From Prunella strophiata (lineage: Eukaryota; Chordata; Aves; Passeriformes; Prunellidae), in the NCBI GenBank assembly GCA_036583965.1, contig JAZBQD010000014.1, positions 27,261,490-27,325,489 of the forward strand: 64,000 nucleotides of DNA. Direction: 5' to 3'. Positions 25,186 to 36,446 of this stretch are shown piece by piece. Each line of letters begins with the position of its first letter. Positions within the stretch are counted from its first letter, which is position 1. The position numbers and the translations under genes were made by a program. The notes beneath the pieces are model-generated. The model was not told the DNA's origin and searched no databases. It saw nothing but the letters and a program-made list of their open reading frames with translations.

Positions 25186-28100
25186 TTCATATAGGAGGAT
25201 CTCCATCTGTAACATCAGAGAAAGACATACATTTCCAGCAATTATTTCCTGTCTTGAAACCCAGAAGGTATAAGAAAAGGCAAAAAGATATTATCAACTG
25301 TGCCCAATGAGCAATAGTGGTTTTAAGATGCAAATTACTCTTCAAATTCAAATCTTAATATCATTCACTTGGGAGATTCACAGTTTATACTCAATATGTG
25401 GACAGAAACTTAGGTTGCCACTGGCTGCTACAAAAATCACTTATTCAACACAGCATTTCAAAATATTCATCAACATTTCAGAATTAATGCATCTTCTACA
25501 TTATTATGTCTTTAAATTTTTATTAAGTAAGTAAGATTTCTATCCTTTGTTGGTAGAAGAGTTAATCTTCATATTTTTGCTATATAATAATTGCCAGAGC
25601 ACAGAACCTGCATTTTCCATTACATTTGTTTAGAGACAAGATATAAAAAGGCATTAATTTCCTAAATATTGGCATGTGTGCCGTTTTCACCATTCCTGTA
25701 AAGGTCAGTGAATGTGCTGTCAGTGAAGTAGAAGAAAATAAGTGCTCCTTTGCCCAGGAAGGCAGGTGTTATTTGAATCATTCTTGTTAGGCAATATTCA
25801 TCTTCCCTTGAATTTATTACTTGTGTCAGCATCAGTGACAATAAATCAAGCACAAGTTGCTTGTCCGCATGGACAATTCTGTTGTCTCATATGGTGGGAA
25901 GCTAATGAGGAGGAGGAAATGACACTGTGTGGGTGATGCAGGTATGCATGCTCTCATGGGGAAGGTATGAGAACATTGTTTGTCCCAGCTCCCACCTACT
26001 CCAGGGCCAGAGGGACCAAATATGAGTTGCTTTAGTGCCATGGACTTCTCTGCCCAGAAACTTCTCAGCTGTGGCAGTCTGGGTGAAGTTAGTATAAATA
26101 AAGATTTTGAGAGATTCTAACTCAGAAACAGCAACTTGGGTTCACAGTGGAATACAAATTTTATTTTAGCATATATGAAATGCACATCCTATAATACCAC
26201 ACAAGGATCACATTAACTTTCAGTCCTCAGAGGTACTCAGGTCTTTAGAGAAGCCACAGCTTTGCACAGTTAGATCTGAGTTTAACCCAGTGCCATGCTG
26301 CTGTCAGTGGCTGCCTAACCAGCAGCAAGTGTTCTTTTTAGCCTGGCACTGTTTTAGGTCTTTGTTCTTTCCTTAGAGCCTCAAGTGAGCACATATCAAG
26401 TTATGAGGTCAATGACCTCTGAGAGGTTTTATTGGGGGGAGATGTTTAGTTGGGTTTTGTTTGTTTATTTGGTTCTAATTTCATTTTAGGTTTGTTTTGC
26501 TTTATTTTATGCCCACAGCAGATTTACTTTCTTTTAAAAAACAGTAAAGCAAGCAATGTCTCTGCTGACACCCTATTATAATTTGCAAGTAAAAAACTTT
26601 GTCTTTTATGCTTATATCTCCTGATTAAACTGAATTCACAGATACACAGTTTCAGGCTATTTTCCCTGTCACTTATGGTCTTTCCAGAATATGGTCCCAA
26701 AATACACAGTTCAGAATTCAAAGGGGCTGAATGGTTAATGAATGCAAAAATGTGTCCCAGCTTCAACCATAGGACTGCAGCAGATACCTCTGTAGATTCC
26801 TCAGAGAAAAGTGGTACAACTTATAACCCTTTAAATGTTTCTTCAGCGTATTTTAAAATGGCATATTAATACACACACTCACCCAGAGGAATACAAATGA
26901 AGTCAGCATTACTGGGCTAACTTTATAACACAAAAATCCATCAACATTAACCACACAAAAATCCTTTTTACTGGAGAAACAGCAGTTTCCCAAACCCATC
27001 CAAATGCTTTAGAGCAGGAGATGCTTTCTCTCACAAATGCTCAAGCAATACTTTAAATAAGCACAGAGAGAGGTCTGAGAATGCATCCAGGATGAGGCTG
27101 GGGCTCCACACTTGGTCTGGAGCACACATTGTGTTAACTCAGAATACAGTTTCTCTAGGTTATGCTGTCACATATGTTCCAGGGTGGGACGTAGAGGGGC
27201 ATGGCTTCAAGGGGTTAAACATATAAAGATAACATACTGAAGTTTCTAATGCTAATGTTTACATGGAATTTAGTTATTAATGAGTTCTTTCAATTGCAGT
27301 CACTAAATATTTTTTTAATCTTACTTTCACAGTCTGCAGTACTTTCAAAGACACCGTCAGCTCATTATGAATAATCATAGAGCAGTTCATGAAAGAAGAG
27401 TACACTGAAAATGACAAAATCTCCAAGTTATTAATGCACAAATATTCAAAGTAAAGTGAAAATTATTTATAAAAAAACACTCTGAAATGTTGTAATGTCA
27501 TTTGTACAATTTCAGAGTGGAAAAAAATAGAGAAAGAGGATGAAATCTTGCTTTTTATCTTTTTCTAATATTTGCTATGCCTAGGATTTATTTCAAGGAA
27601 AAAGTATATCTTCTTTTTAGACAGCTGCTACTTTGAGACTTAAAAAAATATTTAGAGAAGACAATTTGTTTAAAAGACTAAGAATATAAACACTGCATAA
27701 TTAGCTGTTAATGATATTGTTTCTTAAGACACATATTTATCTTCTGATTTTAGAACTAATCATTAGATTTACATTAAAATATAATCTACTCTCTCTGTTC
27801 AAAGGTGTCCCTTTTCTCTGTAAACATATTGATACAGAATCATTGCAATAACCTGTTTTATAAGTTTCTGTCTTTCAGGTATTAAAATAATAAAGACAGC
27901 ATGTGGATGTGATAATATCAAATTTCACAAAATCAAGGGGCGTTCCTTTTCACATGATGAACATTTAACCTACAGAAAACTTGATAAATAAAAGGCACCT
28001 TGGAGGCAAAGGGTAGGTTTCACCCTGCAGCTGTTGGAAGCAGGCAGGAGCCTTATTAAAACACACAGAATTACACCAAATGAAACAAGGATCTGGTCAG

Positions 28101-31035
28101 GGTTTGTCACGGTTGGAGTAATGCAAGTTGCAGCCTTGAGAAAGGAAAAAAAAAAGAAAATATTTGAAGCCCACAAAAATAAAGAGTTTGCTGAATTTTA
28201 CCATCATGAAGGTTTTTGCTGGCATTTGTTGCCTTATCTTGCAGTCAGATTTAGTGTTTGACAATATCACTTGACATGTCCAGGTGAAGGGCTCAGATTT
28301 CTGGGTTTTTTTGACTTCCCAAACACAGTAAGTGTGCACACCTTACCTTGATGCAGATCTCCACCTTTCCATCATGCTTCTTAGTAAGGCTAAAAGAGAA
28401 GAGAGAGATGAAGGGTTGCAATTTAGAAATAATTTTAGACACTATAGAGTTACGAAAACCTTTGAAATACGTTCTGAGTTTCATGTAACACCTTTTCTTC
28501 AAAGCAGTGAATAACTTAAATTAGTGTTGCTTGAGAACATTTCAAGACTGATTTTTCTGTAAATTAATTTCTTTTGCATTTTTAACTGGTTTTGGCGGGC
28601 AGTAATTTAATCAGAGTCTGTAATCTTCTATCAGTTATTGTGCTAACCCATAATGTTCCTTTACACTTCAATGGAGTCCCCAAGTATGCTTCCAGCCTAT
28701 TGAGAGAACAGAGTCTAGGTACTGCTGGTCCTAAACGTCATGTTTCAGTGTGTGAAAAGCAAAGAGATAATTGAAATAGGTCAATGTCAACTTCAAATAT
28801 TCTATTTTTCTCATTATATGCATTGAGGATAACATATTCTTACAGAATCATTAAGTTCTATATGCTATTGATAGTTTTTTCTTGTCTCACCAGAGATTGT
28901 TTTGAAAATATGGAGATTCCCTAAATATGAACATATCTGTCATCTGAAAGTATGAAATAATTTAGAAAAAAAATCCTGATTGTGCAGACCAGTTGCATAA
29001 AAATATTGTTTCCAGCTGTAATTTTTATTTGTTGTTTATGGCAATTTAAAATGGACTTTTGCCACAAATCCTAGGTGGAATCTATCAATCTTTCTGTCAT
29101 AACGTAAAACAATGCTTCACTCCTTTTGTGTGTCCCTGGTGCTATAATATTTTTCTAATTAATATCACCATAAAATTCATATTTCTTCTACTTCCTCCTC
29201 CACATCCCACTCCTAATTTTCTCTCAGAATAAGAAGGCTACTGTTTCTGTCTACTATCAACATAAATCAATTCCTAGCAAATAGCCTAGTGTGATATCTA
29301 TTAACTTGTCACCAGGGATAAAATTTATTTAAAAGTTAAGAAGTGTTTTGCAATATAAAATTCTACCCAGTGCTGTAGTGAATAGCATATGCTTCCTTAA
29401 TAAAGTACTTTTTCAGGCACCACTTCTAGAAATGTAATCTCCTGATCCTGGAATGCTGAATGAAATTCACAAACCATGGACATCTTTAGGGATTAGTGTC
29501 TCAAGAGTAACAGTCACTTTTCTGGACAGGTTGCCTTTCATTATATCAATCAGATTTTCCATTGTTTTACTCACCCTTCTTTTTTTTCTTGTTTCTCAAA
29601 CAAGCAAGTAGATCACATCTTTTGGATAGGGCTCTAAGAAAAATAAAAAGCATGTGAACAATGCAAAAAATTTTCTGATAAAAATCACGGCATGAAACTT
29701 GGCTAATTGCATTTTTCTTTTCTCTAGGCTTTACAGTAATTTGATTTTAGTTGTACAAATATGAATGCATTTGTTAATCAACTCTGGCATGTCCAAAACT
29801 GTGTAAGAAGTCTTCTCATATTTTCTAAGCTGATTTGAAAAACTCATTTTTGGAGGAAATACCTTGCTTCATAGGTGTATAGAATAAAATAGGGTAAAAT
29901 ATGCATGACATAATTTGTTTTTCATGTCACAGCATTTGTATTTTTCTGTTTTTCTCAGTTTATTAATATCTAATAAGAAAGAAAAAAGGGAAAGAGATGC
30001 AGAAATCAGAGGTAAAAGAAAACAAATTACAAAACCCCAGTATTTCAGCATTTTACATGCAAAAATGGAAGAAAAGAGTTCATCTCCAAAGAAGTACATG
30101 AATCTTTTCAAAGATAACAAGCATAAAGAAAATAGTTGGCATTTCATGTTAGAGTTCACTTTAAAATCCCAACCATTTGTAAAGGAGAAAATATCATTGT
30201 ATTTTTCCAGTTCTATGAACCACCCTGTGTTAACTTCTCCTCAGAGATATGTTGGATAGGTCATTTAGGAGTTTTGCATAAAATGGAATGTTTCAGATTT
30301 CCCTTATCTAAGTATGATTCATTTAGCCACTAAAATTGCTATTGAAAACCATTTTGCATCGTTAGCCAGTATTACTAAATCGTTCAGCATGCTTGGAAAA
30401 CACAACCCTGGGAAAACATATGTTCATGTGAGGCACTTTTGATAAGCTGTTATAAAGAGAGTTCCAGTACATAAACCCATAACTCCTGCCTGTAAAATGA
30501 AATATGCAACAAGTGGGCCAAATCTTGATTATATCTCGAATATTAAAGCCACAATTTTGGTTGATTTTGCCATGTAGTAATTATACCATCTGTGATGGAA
30601 TCCTTTAAACTCCTCTGCAGCCTTCTGTATAAAGTGAGAAAGAGCCATTTTTATGGTTTGCTCTCATTTAATATTTAGCTTTTGGTTTAGATGGTTCCCA
30701 GTTCATGATTTCTGGCCTGGCATAGGAATAAGGAGTTCTCAGGTTTTCCTCTCAGCCCCTAGACCTCTGGCCAGTAACTATACTGCAGCTCTGGGATGAG
30801 CTCCCTAAGTCACTGTGGCAATCAGACCAGAAACTCCAAAGAATTTCCCAGTTAACAGAGTGGGGTGAATTAATATCTTCCTTCCTCATAACAGTCAAGC
30901 AAAGCAAGAGCTACAATAAAATAATTTTACAAGCAAGGAGTTGCCAGTTTCTTTGAAAACCCATATTGATTCTTTGCTGGAAAAAGACAGAGAAGATCCA
31001 AAGCTATGTGTACATGTTCCTTTGACTTGGTATAT
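25186..31035. other. Long gene-free AT-rich stretch
   Basis: I see no supported gene. Frames of up to 114 codons occur on both strands at the same places (for example 29869-30259) and have no domain. No repeat beyond short A/T tracts was recognised. Confidence 0.55.
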
Positions 31036-31340
31036 GACCAAAATATACCAAAATATTTGGTCATATTCCTTTGGTATATGACCAAAATATACCAAAATAT
31101 ACCAAAATATTTGGTCATATTCCTTTGGTATATGACCAAAATATACCAAAATATACCAAAATATACCAAAATATTTGGTCATATTCCTTTGGTATATGAC
31201 CAAAATATACCAAAATATACCAAAATATACCAAAATATACCAAAATATTTGGTCATATTCCTTTGGTATATGACCAAAATATACCAAAATATTTGGTCAT
31301 ATTCCTTTGGTATATGACCAAAATATACCAAAATATTTGG
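31036..31340. repeat. Higher-order satellite with nested decamers
   Basis: Six units run head to tail. Each has the form GACC, then n copies of the decamer AAAATATACC, then a constant 30-bp block (AAAATATTTGGTCATATTCC followed by TTTGGTATAT). The units are 31036-31079 (n=1), 31080-31133 (n=2), 31134-31197 (n=3), 31198-31271 (n=4), 31272-31315 (n=1) and 31316-31340 (n=1, truncated). Constant parts are identical between units, so the array is recent or homogenised. Each full unit is bracketed by perfect arms TATGACCAAA and TTTGGTCATA. Both strands stay open in some frames (103 codons plus, 130 codons minus) because the repeat lacks stops there, not because it codes. Confidence 0.97.
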
Positions 31341-31434
31341 CTTGCTCTCTGGCTGTGAACCAGTGTGTCCCTTCTCTGCATTGTTCATGTGGTCAGGTAG
31401 GCTGGAGGAACTTGACTCAGCTGAAGGATATCCT

Positions 31435-31460
31435 CTGGAAGAAAATAATCAGATACTTAC
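31435..31460 (-). other. Back-to-back splice-site-like motif, copy 1
   Basis: The minus strand reads GTAAGTATCTGAT, then TATTTTCTTCCAG. A consensus-like 5' splice site, a possible branch-like CTGAT and a pyrimidine-rich 3' splice site sit within 26 nt, far shorter than a normal vertebrate intron. The 25-nt counterpart in copy 2 is at 32370-32394. It could be two independent sites or chance. Confidence 0.35.
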
Positions 31461-31642
31461 TTTCTCAGCCTGCTTAACTTCTTTTCCTGAATAAAGCAGC
31501 TGTGCCAGCATGGGACTGTGGGATAAGGAGAGAGGCACGAAACACAGGGCAAGAGCCAGCAGCAAGGGCAGCTGCTGCTTGTGCTGAGGTGCCCACCAGG
31601 GAGTTGTTTGGCATGCTGTGCCCACAGCACCCTGACTGTCAC

Positions 31643-31897
31643 CTACTTGATTTTTATCCTCCTCTCTCTAAGTGAAGCTCTGTCTCTTTCCTTTTGTTTC
31701 TCAACAAGCAACTCCTCAGTGTGCAAACCTCCACTCAGCACTAGCACCTCTATTGCTTTTTGCAGAGTGAGAAGCTCTAGCACGTGCTCAGGCAAGTCAC
31801 CAGAAGTAACCATCTGGATAGAGGTATCAATGATGTCACAGCTGCTGGCAAACATTTCCTTCACTGCCTTGATCCACCAGCAAAACAAGACTCTCAC
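31643..31897 (-). pseudogene. Unidentified exon-like open frame, copy 1 (frameshifted)
   Basis: The minus strand has 84 codons with an N-terminal part (MRVLFCWWIKAV) that differs from copy 2 because of a single extra base near 31858. From KEMFASSCDIID onward it equals copy 2. The shared part is helix-like and ends in a charged stretch (EKQKERDRASLRERR) before a stop. I do not recognise the family. No promoter, upstream exons or poly(A) signal could be tied to it. It may be a fragment of a gene or transposed element carried by the duplication, or chance. Confidence 0.25.
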
Positions 31898-32369
31898 AAA
31901 ACCCAGTTAAATATAGCAAACCCACCATTCATCTTTCCTCTCTGAAAGATATCACAAGGACATTTGGAAATTAACCTGATGGTCATTAAACATCTTTCTG
32001 ACACAGGGCAGAGATCAATCTCACCAGCAGGTAGCACATGCAGGTTGTCAATGAGGTTGCCCTTGCAGAGGGAACAGAAGACTCTAAAAAGCAATAGGGG
32101 CTCCTTTCCAGAAATCCAGTTAATTAATTGTCGTGATTTATGTCTTTCAGGTTTTTGCATATTAATCAAAAGACAGAGCAGTTCCATGATGCCACAAGGA
32201 TTGAAGTGCTTGGGCATCTAGAGGCAGGTCTGCTCCAACCAGTTCCTGCCCCATCCATCTGTCCTTCCCAATGGCTTGCTCCTGGCTGTGAACCAGTGTG
32301 TCCCTTCTGCTGCATTTGTGTTCATGGTCAGGTAGGCTGGAGGAACTTGACTCAGCTGAAGGATATCCT

Positions 32370-32394
32370 CTGGAAGAAAATAATCAATACTTAC
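32370..32394 (-). other. Back-to-back splice-site-like motif, copy 2
   Basis: The minus strand reads GTAAGTATTGAT, then TATTTTCTTCCAG, in 25 nt. It is one base shorter than the copy at 31435-31460, with both GT and AG ends kept. Confidence 0.35.
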
Positions 32395-32575
32395 TTTCCA
32401 GCCTGCTTAACTTCTTTCCTGGAATAAAGCAGCTGTGCCAGCATGGGACTGTGGGATAAGGAGAGAGGCACGAAACACAGGGCAAGAGCCAGCAGCAAGG
32501 GCAGCTGCTGCTTGTGCTGATGTGCCCACCAGGGAGTTGTTTGGCATGCTGTGTCCACAGCACCCTGACTGTCAC

Positions 32576-32860
32576 CTACTTGATTTTTATCCTCCTCTCT
32601 CTAAGTGAAGCTCTGTCTCTTTCCTTTTGTTTCTCAACAAGCAACTCCTCAGTGTGCAAACCTCCACTCAGCACTAGCACCTCTATTGCTTTTTGCAGAG
32701 TGAGAAGCTCTAGCACGTGCTCAGGCAAGTCACCAGAAGTAACCATCTGGATAGAGGTATCAATGATGTCACAGCTGCTGGCAAACATTTCTTCACTGCC
32801 TTGATCCACCAGCAAAACAAGACTCTCACAAAACCCAGTTAAATATAGCAAACCCACCAT
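32576..32860 (-). pseudogene. Unidentified exon-like open frame, copy 2 (longer frame)
   Basis: The minus strand has 94 codons. It starts after an in-frame stop directly before its ATG. The N-terminal part (LTGFCESLVLLVDQGSEEMF) runs smoothly into the segment shared with copy 1, then a run with regular leucine/valine spacing (DLPEHVLELLTLQKAIEVLV), then the charged C-terminus. The smooth join suggests copy 2 is closer to the ancestral frame. A second minus frame just downstream (about 32440-32570) encodes a hydrophobic run, LPLLLALALCFVPLSL, in both copies. No known domain is recognised, and the reading as an exon of a decayed gene is an inference. Confidence 0.3.
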
Positions 32861-33693
32861 TCATCTTTCCTCTCTGAAAGATATCACAAGGACATTTGGA
32901 AATTAACCTGATGGTCATTAAACATCTTTCTGACACAGGGCAGAGATCAATCTCACCAGCAGGTAGCACATGCAGGTTGTCAATGAGGTGCCCTTGCAGA
33001 GGGAACAGAAAGGAGGTGTTGAAGCCTCCATGAACAAAGCACCCTTCCCAAAGCACTTTCCTTTGCATTACATGGGCCCTCCATGCTAGAAGGGAGCTTG
33101 CATGACTTGGTCCCTTCAGTGTGGGCAGGGAGAATCCTGCCAGCAACACTTTGCAAAGCAAGTTGCATGTACTAAGCAGTGCTCTAGCAGGCAGCCACTC
33201 GTCACTTCAGACTCATTACCAGCACAGAGAGCTAATTTGAAATAGCCACAAGCAGTGAGAAAATGCTCAGAAACGTCAATGTCTTCACTACCTAACTCTG
33301 TGACATGCTGTGGAGGTAAAGAAGAAGTGGGATACCTTAGGCCAAGAGCAAGTTGCTGCTAAAATATTTTGAGGTCTAAAATGACCCTTTCAGTGGCTCA
33401 TCAGTCCCCACAGCACCAAAGTGAGACAGAGAGAACCAACATCTGATGAAAAGTACAACACTCTTTCACCTAACCGGTGAGTCACCAGACATTTTTATGC
33501 CCTGACTTCTGGTGAGAATAACTCCTAGACAAAGCTGACAATGATAGGCATACCATGTTTGCTGGAGACTATCACCTCTCAATATGGACACAAAAAAAAA
33601 GAAGTGGCTTTTAAAAACTCACAGAAATACCACCACTGTATGAACCTCCACAAAACAAACTGAAACATTTTCTCCTTTCTGACAGCACAGCAG

Positions 33694-33835
33694 GCTCGCT
33701 CGCTCCAGCTGCTGAGGTGCTATTTTTGTATCACATCACTCAAACCCATTGCGTCTCACTGCAGAGAGGGGTGCTGGGCACAGGGATGAAAGGCTCGGAT
33801 GCTGCGTCTAAGGAGTCGGTTTTAAAGCGCCATGG
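33694..33835. promoter_or_regulatory. Local CpG cluster
   Basis: Seven CpG sites fall in about 140 bp (CTCGCTCGCT, TTGCGTCT, CTCGGAT, TGCGTCT, GTCGGTT, AAGCGCC), by far the densest group noticed in this part of the window. It is too short for a classical CpG island. It adjoins the CpG-retaining, homeobox-motif-rich sequence that follows. A promoter or enhancer role is inferred from composition only. Confidence 0.3.
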
Positions 33836-34720
33836 ATTTAGTGTAGCTGCACAGAGCAAGGGAGGGTTGATGGCTGAAGGGATGCTCTCTGCCATTAATT
33901 AAAGTCTGTTTACTTAGGCATCATATTCCAGTGCAAAAGAAGAGAATTATTTTTAGAGAGATTTCACCTTTATTGCCATTGAATGAAATTAACATTAGCT
34001 GAATGGCTCACTTGGAAACATAAAAAGCAAAAGCATCTTAGAGTGCCAATTACAAGCATAAGGTCTGGAATGGCTCTCACCAGCAAGCAGTAGCTACTGG
34101 TCCTTGTGAAAACAACTCCACAATGCCCTCCCTCTCTCCCTTCCTGCTGTTGAATTTGCTGGCTTGTGATTGTGCAAAATAATTCGTTTTACCGCAGACA
34201 GAAGCAAGGACAATTAGCTCACTGTCCGAGCTGACTAAAGCTGTCCATGTTCATGGCAGAATGGCTACAACCCCAAACCTGCCCCTTTGAGTGAAATCAT
34301 TATGCATTGTTTATTCTGAGATGTTTGCCTGGTTTTAGAGTGTATGTTTTGATGAGCTGAAGAAGCACCTTTCCCTGATGAAACCAGGCAGTTCAGGGAG
34401 AGCTTTGATCTTTGCATGCCTTCCGTGCAGCAAAAGGATTTTGCAAACAGTAACCTTGAAGGAAGTTGGCTTTCAGCCATGAGCAGGAAAAAGTAAATAT
34501 TACATGTCAGCTGAGAATTTAATAGAGAATTTGGGGGTAAGACTTTTAATAGAAAGCAAATTTGTGAGAACTGAATTTTTCTGTCGTGTTTCAATTTCTG
34601 ATGTGCAAAATGAAAATTAAACAGATTGGCTTAGGTTGGATTGATCCATGCACGACTAATTTAGTTTCCTAAATACAATTAAAATATCTTGTCTCAGGAC
34701 GGTTCAACATTAATCTTTCC
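33836..34720. promoter_or_regulatory. Candidate conserved enhancer-like element
   Basis: Non-repetitive sequence with retained CpGs (TTCGTTTTACCGCAG, GTCCGAGC, TTCCGTGC, GTCGTG, CACGAC, GGACGG) and clustered binding-site-like words: ACAATTAG, AATTACAAG, GTGATTGTGCAAAATAATTC, ATTATGCATTG, CTTTGATCTTTGCATG (TCF/LEF-like plus octamer-like) and TTGGATTGATCC. Such density is typical of developmental conserved noncoding elements. Conservation itself cannot be seen in one sequence. Confidence 0.3.
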
Positions 34721-34975
34721 TCAAGCTGCCACAGTGATTCACAGGAGCTGCAGTTCATTCTCTTTTGAGACAGATACCTGACAGACCTCATACCTCATGG
34801 TTCTCACCATTTTCTAAACGAGATAAGGCAAAATAAAACCATCACTTCACTGAGTTTCATTTTGATATATTATCTTTGGTTAAACCTGAAAACTGCAGGG
34901 AAAGTTGGGGTAAGAATTTAGGAATCCACCTGCATGGTAAGATAAAAATCTCTTTGTACCAGGGTCTGTAAAGTA

Positions 34976-35039
34976 CAGAAGTAGATTATATCTGGCCCTT
35001 CAAAGTGCAGAAGGAGATCATATCTGGCCCTCCAGGCAG
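34976..35039 (+). repeat. Two-copy 32-bp tandem repeat
   Basis: CAGAAGTAGATTATATCTGG and CAGAAGGAGATCATATCTGG open the two copies at 34976 and 35008. Each continues with CCCT(T/C)C(A/C)A, so two to four substitutions separate them. Confidence 0.85.
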
Positions 35040-36360
35040 GTGTTAAACCACCTGGCTCTTTGGAAATGAATGGCTTCTCTGGCTAAATTTGGAGAACCAT
35101 GACAGTGATGCATAAACAACAGCCCAGATCCCTCAAGGTGGACCTGGTAAACAAGCTCAAGGTCCACTGCACATACTTTTACATTGCAAGACTTCTGTGC
35201 AGAAATCATTCTCCGTGATTGCCAAAGGTGCGATTTTATTCCTCTAAAAGCTCTCTGAATTGTGCCATTCAAGAATAAAGGCAGCAGCTCTCCCCTCCAA
35301 ACAGCTTTGCACGGCTGGATACCTTACCATTGAATACTTTCCTCTCAGGATTTTTTTCTTTCCAGCACAGTTTCCAAATTGTTCCCTTTTCTTTCAATAA
35401 ACTCAGGATTTGAAGGGTTCAGCTGTAGATGTAACAACCAGTTTTCAACACTGAAAATGTAAGGGTGGAACAGTATACACTTAGAAGCATAGTTTCAACA
35501 TTTCATTTTCACAGAAAGGCTATTTCTTTCTAGGACACTAATGAGTAGAAGTTTGAATAGGAAAAAAGAATTAGATACACAGGCGGTAAAGAAACTGCAG
35601 AGAGTTTCACCCTTTAGTGAAGGTGTATTAATGCCAGCCTGCTGTTACTCTGGCAGCTGGCTGAGCTGAGGTGAGTTTCTCTGACCATTCCCACTGGAGC
35701 TCTGTCCTGGGAGGACAATTTGCACAGGGCAGTCAGCTGAAAACTTCCAATTGATCTTTCAATTGATCTTCTATCATGGGTATATAAAAACATTTAGTGG
35801 TTTGGGGGTATGTGTTACAATTTTAGAAGAATCTCTGGTTAAATGGTAGTTCCTCTATTCTGGTGCTAGCTTTGAATCTGTGCATGCACACTCACATATG
35901 CTCCAGCACATATTGTGCACAAGATGAGGTAAACAATTGCCTTCTTTTCACTTCAACTATACCACAAGCAAAGACAAGTGCATAATGCAAACAAATTCCT
36001 GAGCAGTGGAGTTCCTGGAGGACACTGATTGCACCTAGCTGAAAACTTGGAGGGAAGCACGTGCTTTCTCTTTTCTTGAGGCAGAATAGTCCTCGTTTCT
36101 TCCCTAGGATATTTTTTTTCTTTAGGCTTCATGGATCATTAGCAAAGAGATAATTGTAAGAAAATTTTAAAGATATTTTATAAAAACAGTAATTACTTTT
36201 ACTGTAATCAATATCACATGAGAGGCTATACAGTACACTAGATGGAGTTGTTAGGCACTATGCATGAAAGGACTTTCCCTTGCCTAACATATCTACTTCC
36301 TAGTTTCTCACTGCAGATAGCTTTTCTAACTTCCACAATGTAGCAACTTTCTAAATTTTC

Positions 36361-36446
36361 ATCATAGAGTCACAGAATAGCCTGGGTTGAAAGGGACTGC
36401 AAGATCATCTAGTTTTTCAACCCCCAGGCTGTGGGCAGGGACAACT
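36361..36446 (-). repeat. CR1 LINE, 3' terminal fragment
   Basis: The plus strand reads ATCATAGAGTCACAGAATAG, then GGGTTGAAAGGGACTGCAAG and ATCATCTAG. This is the complement of the CR1 3' tail and its preceding block, so the element lies on the minus strand. Similarity fades after the GGGCAGGGACAAC block. Confidence 0.85.

Larger units (their letters stand above)
31339..32079. repeat. Tandem duplication, copy 1
   Basis: This 741-bp segment recurs at 32272-33010, in the same orientation, with a 192-bp unique spacer between the copies. Identity by eye is about 97-98%. About 230 bp in the middle (from about 31630 to 31857) appear identical to copy 2. Many of the differences are one- or two-base indels, concentrated in 31345-31500. 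The left edge falls on the last bases of the satellite. The right edge ends at GGGAACAGAA. Confidence 0.95.
32272..33010. repeat. Tandem duplication, copy 2
   Basis: This 739-bp segment is the partner of 31339-32079. It begins at GGCTTGCTC with no satellite before it and ends at GGGAACAGAA, after which the flanks of the two copies are unrelated. Near 32789 it lacks one base found in copy 1 (near 31858), so the minus-strand reading frames of the two copies differ upstream of that point. Confidence 0.95.
33011..36360. other. Gene-free stretch, partly enhancer-like
   Basis: I see no supported gene. It contains the CpG cluster and enhancer-like block, a 32-bp tandem repeat at 34976-35039 and a small CAATTGATCTT direct repeat near 35748-35771. 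Confidence 0.55.

Noticed and set aside
30895..31388. Long repetitive open frames on both strands (tyrosine/isoleucine-rich repeats)
   Set aside because: These are translations of the satellite, which lacks stop codons in some frames. Both strands being open argues against coding.
31894..32217. 107-codon minus frame across the end of copy 1 and the spacer
   Set aside because: The shared part changes frame between copies (an extra A in copy 1 near the junction) and the spacer part is unique. Nothing supports one protein.
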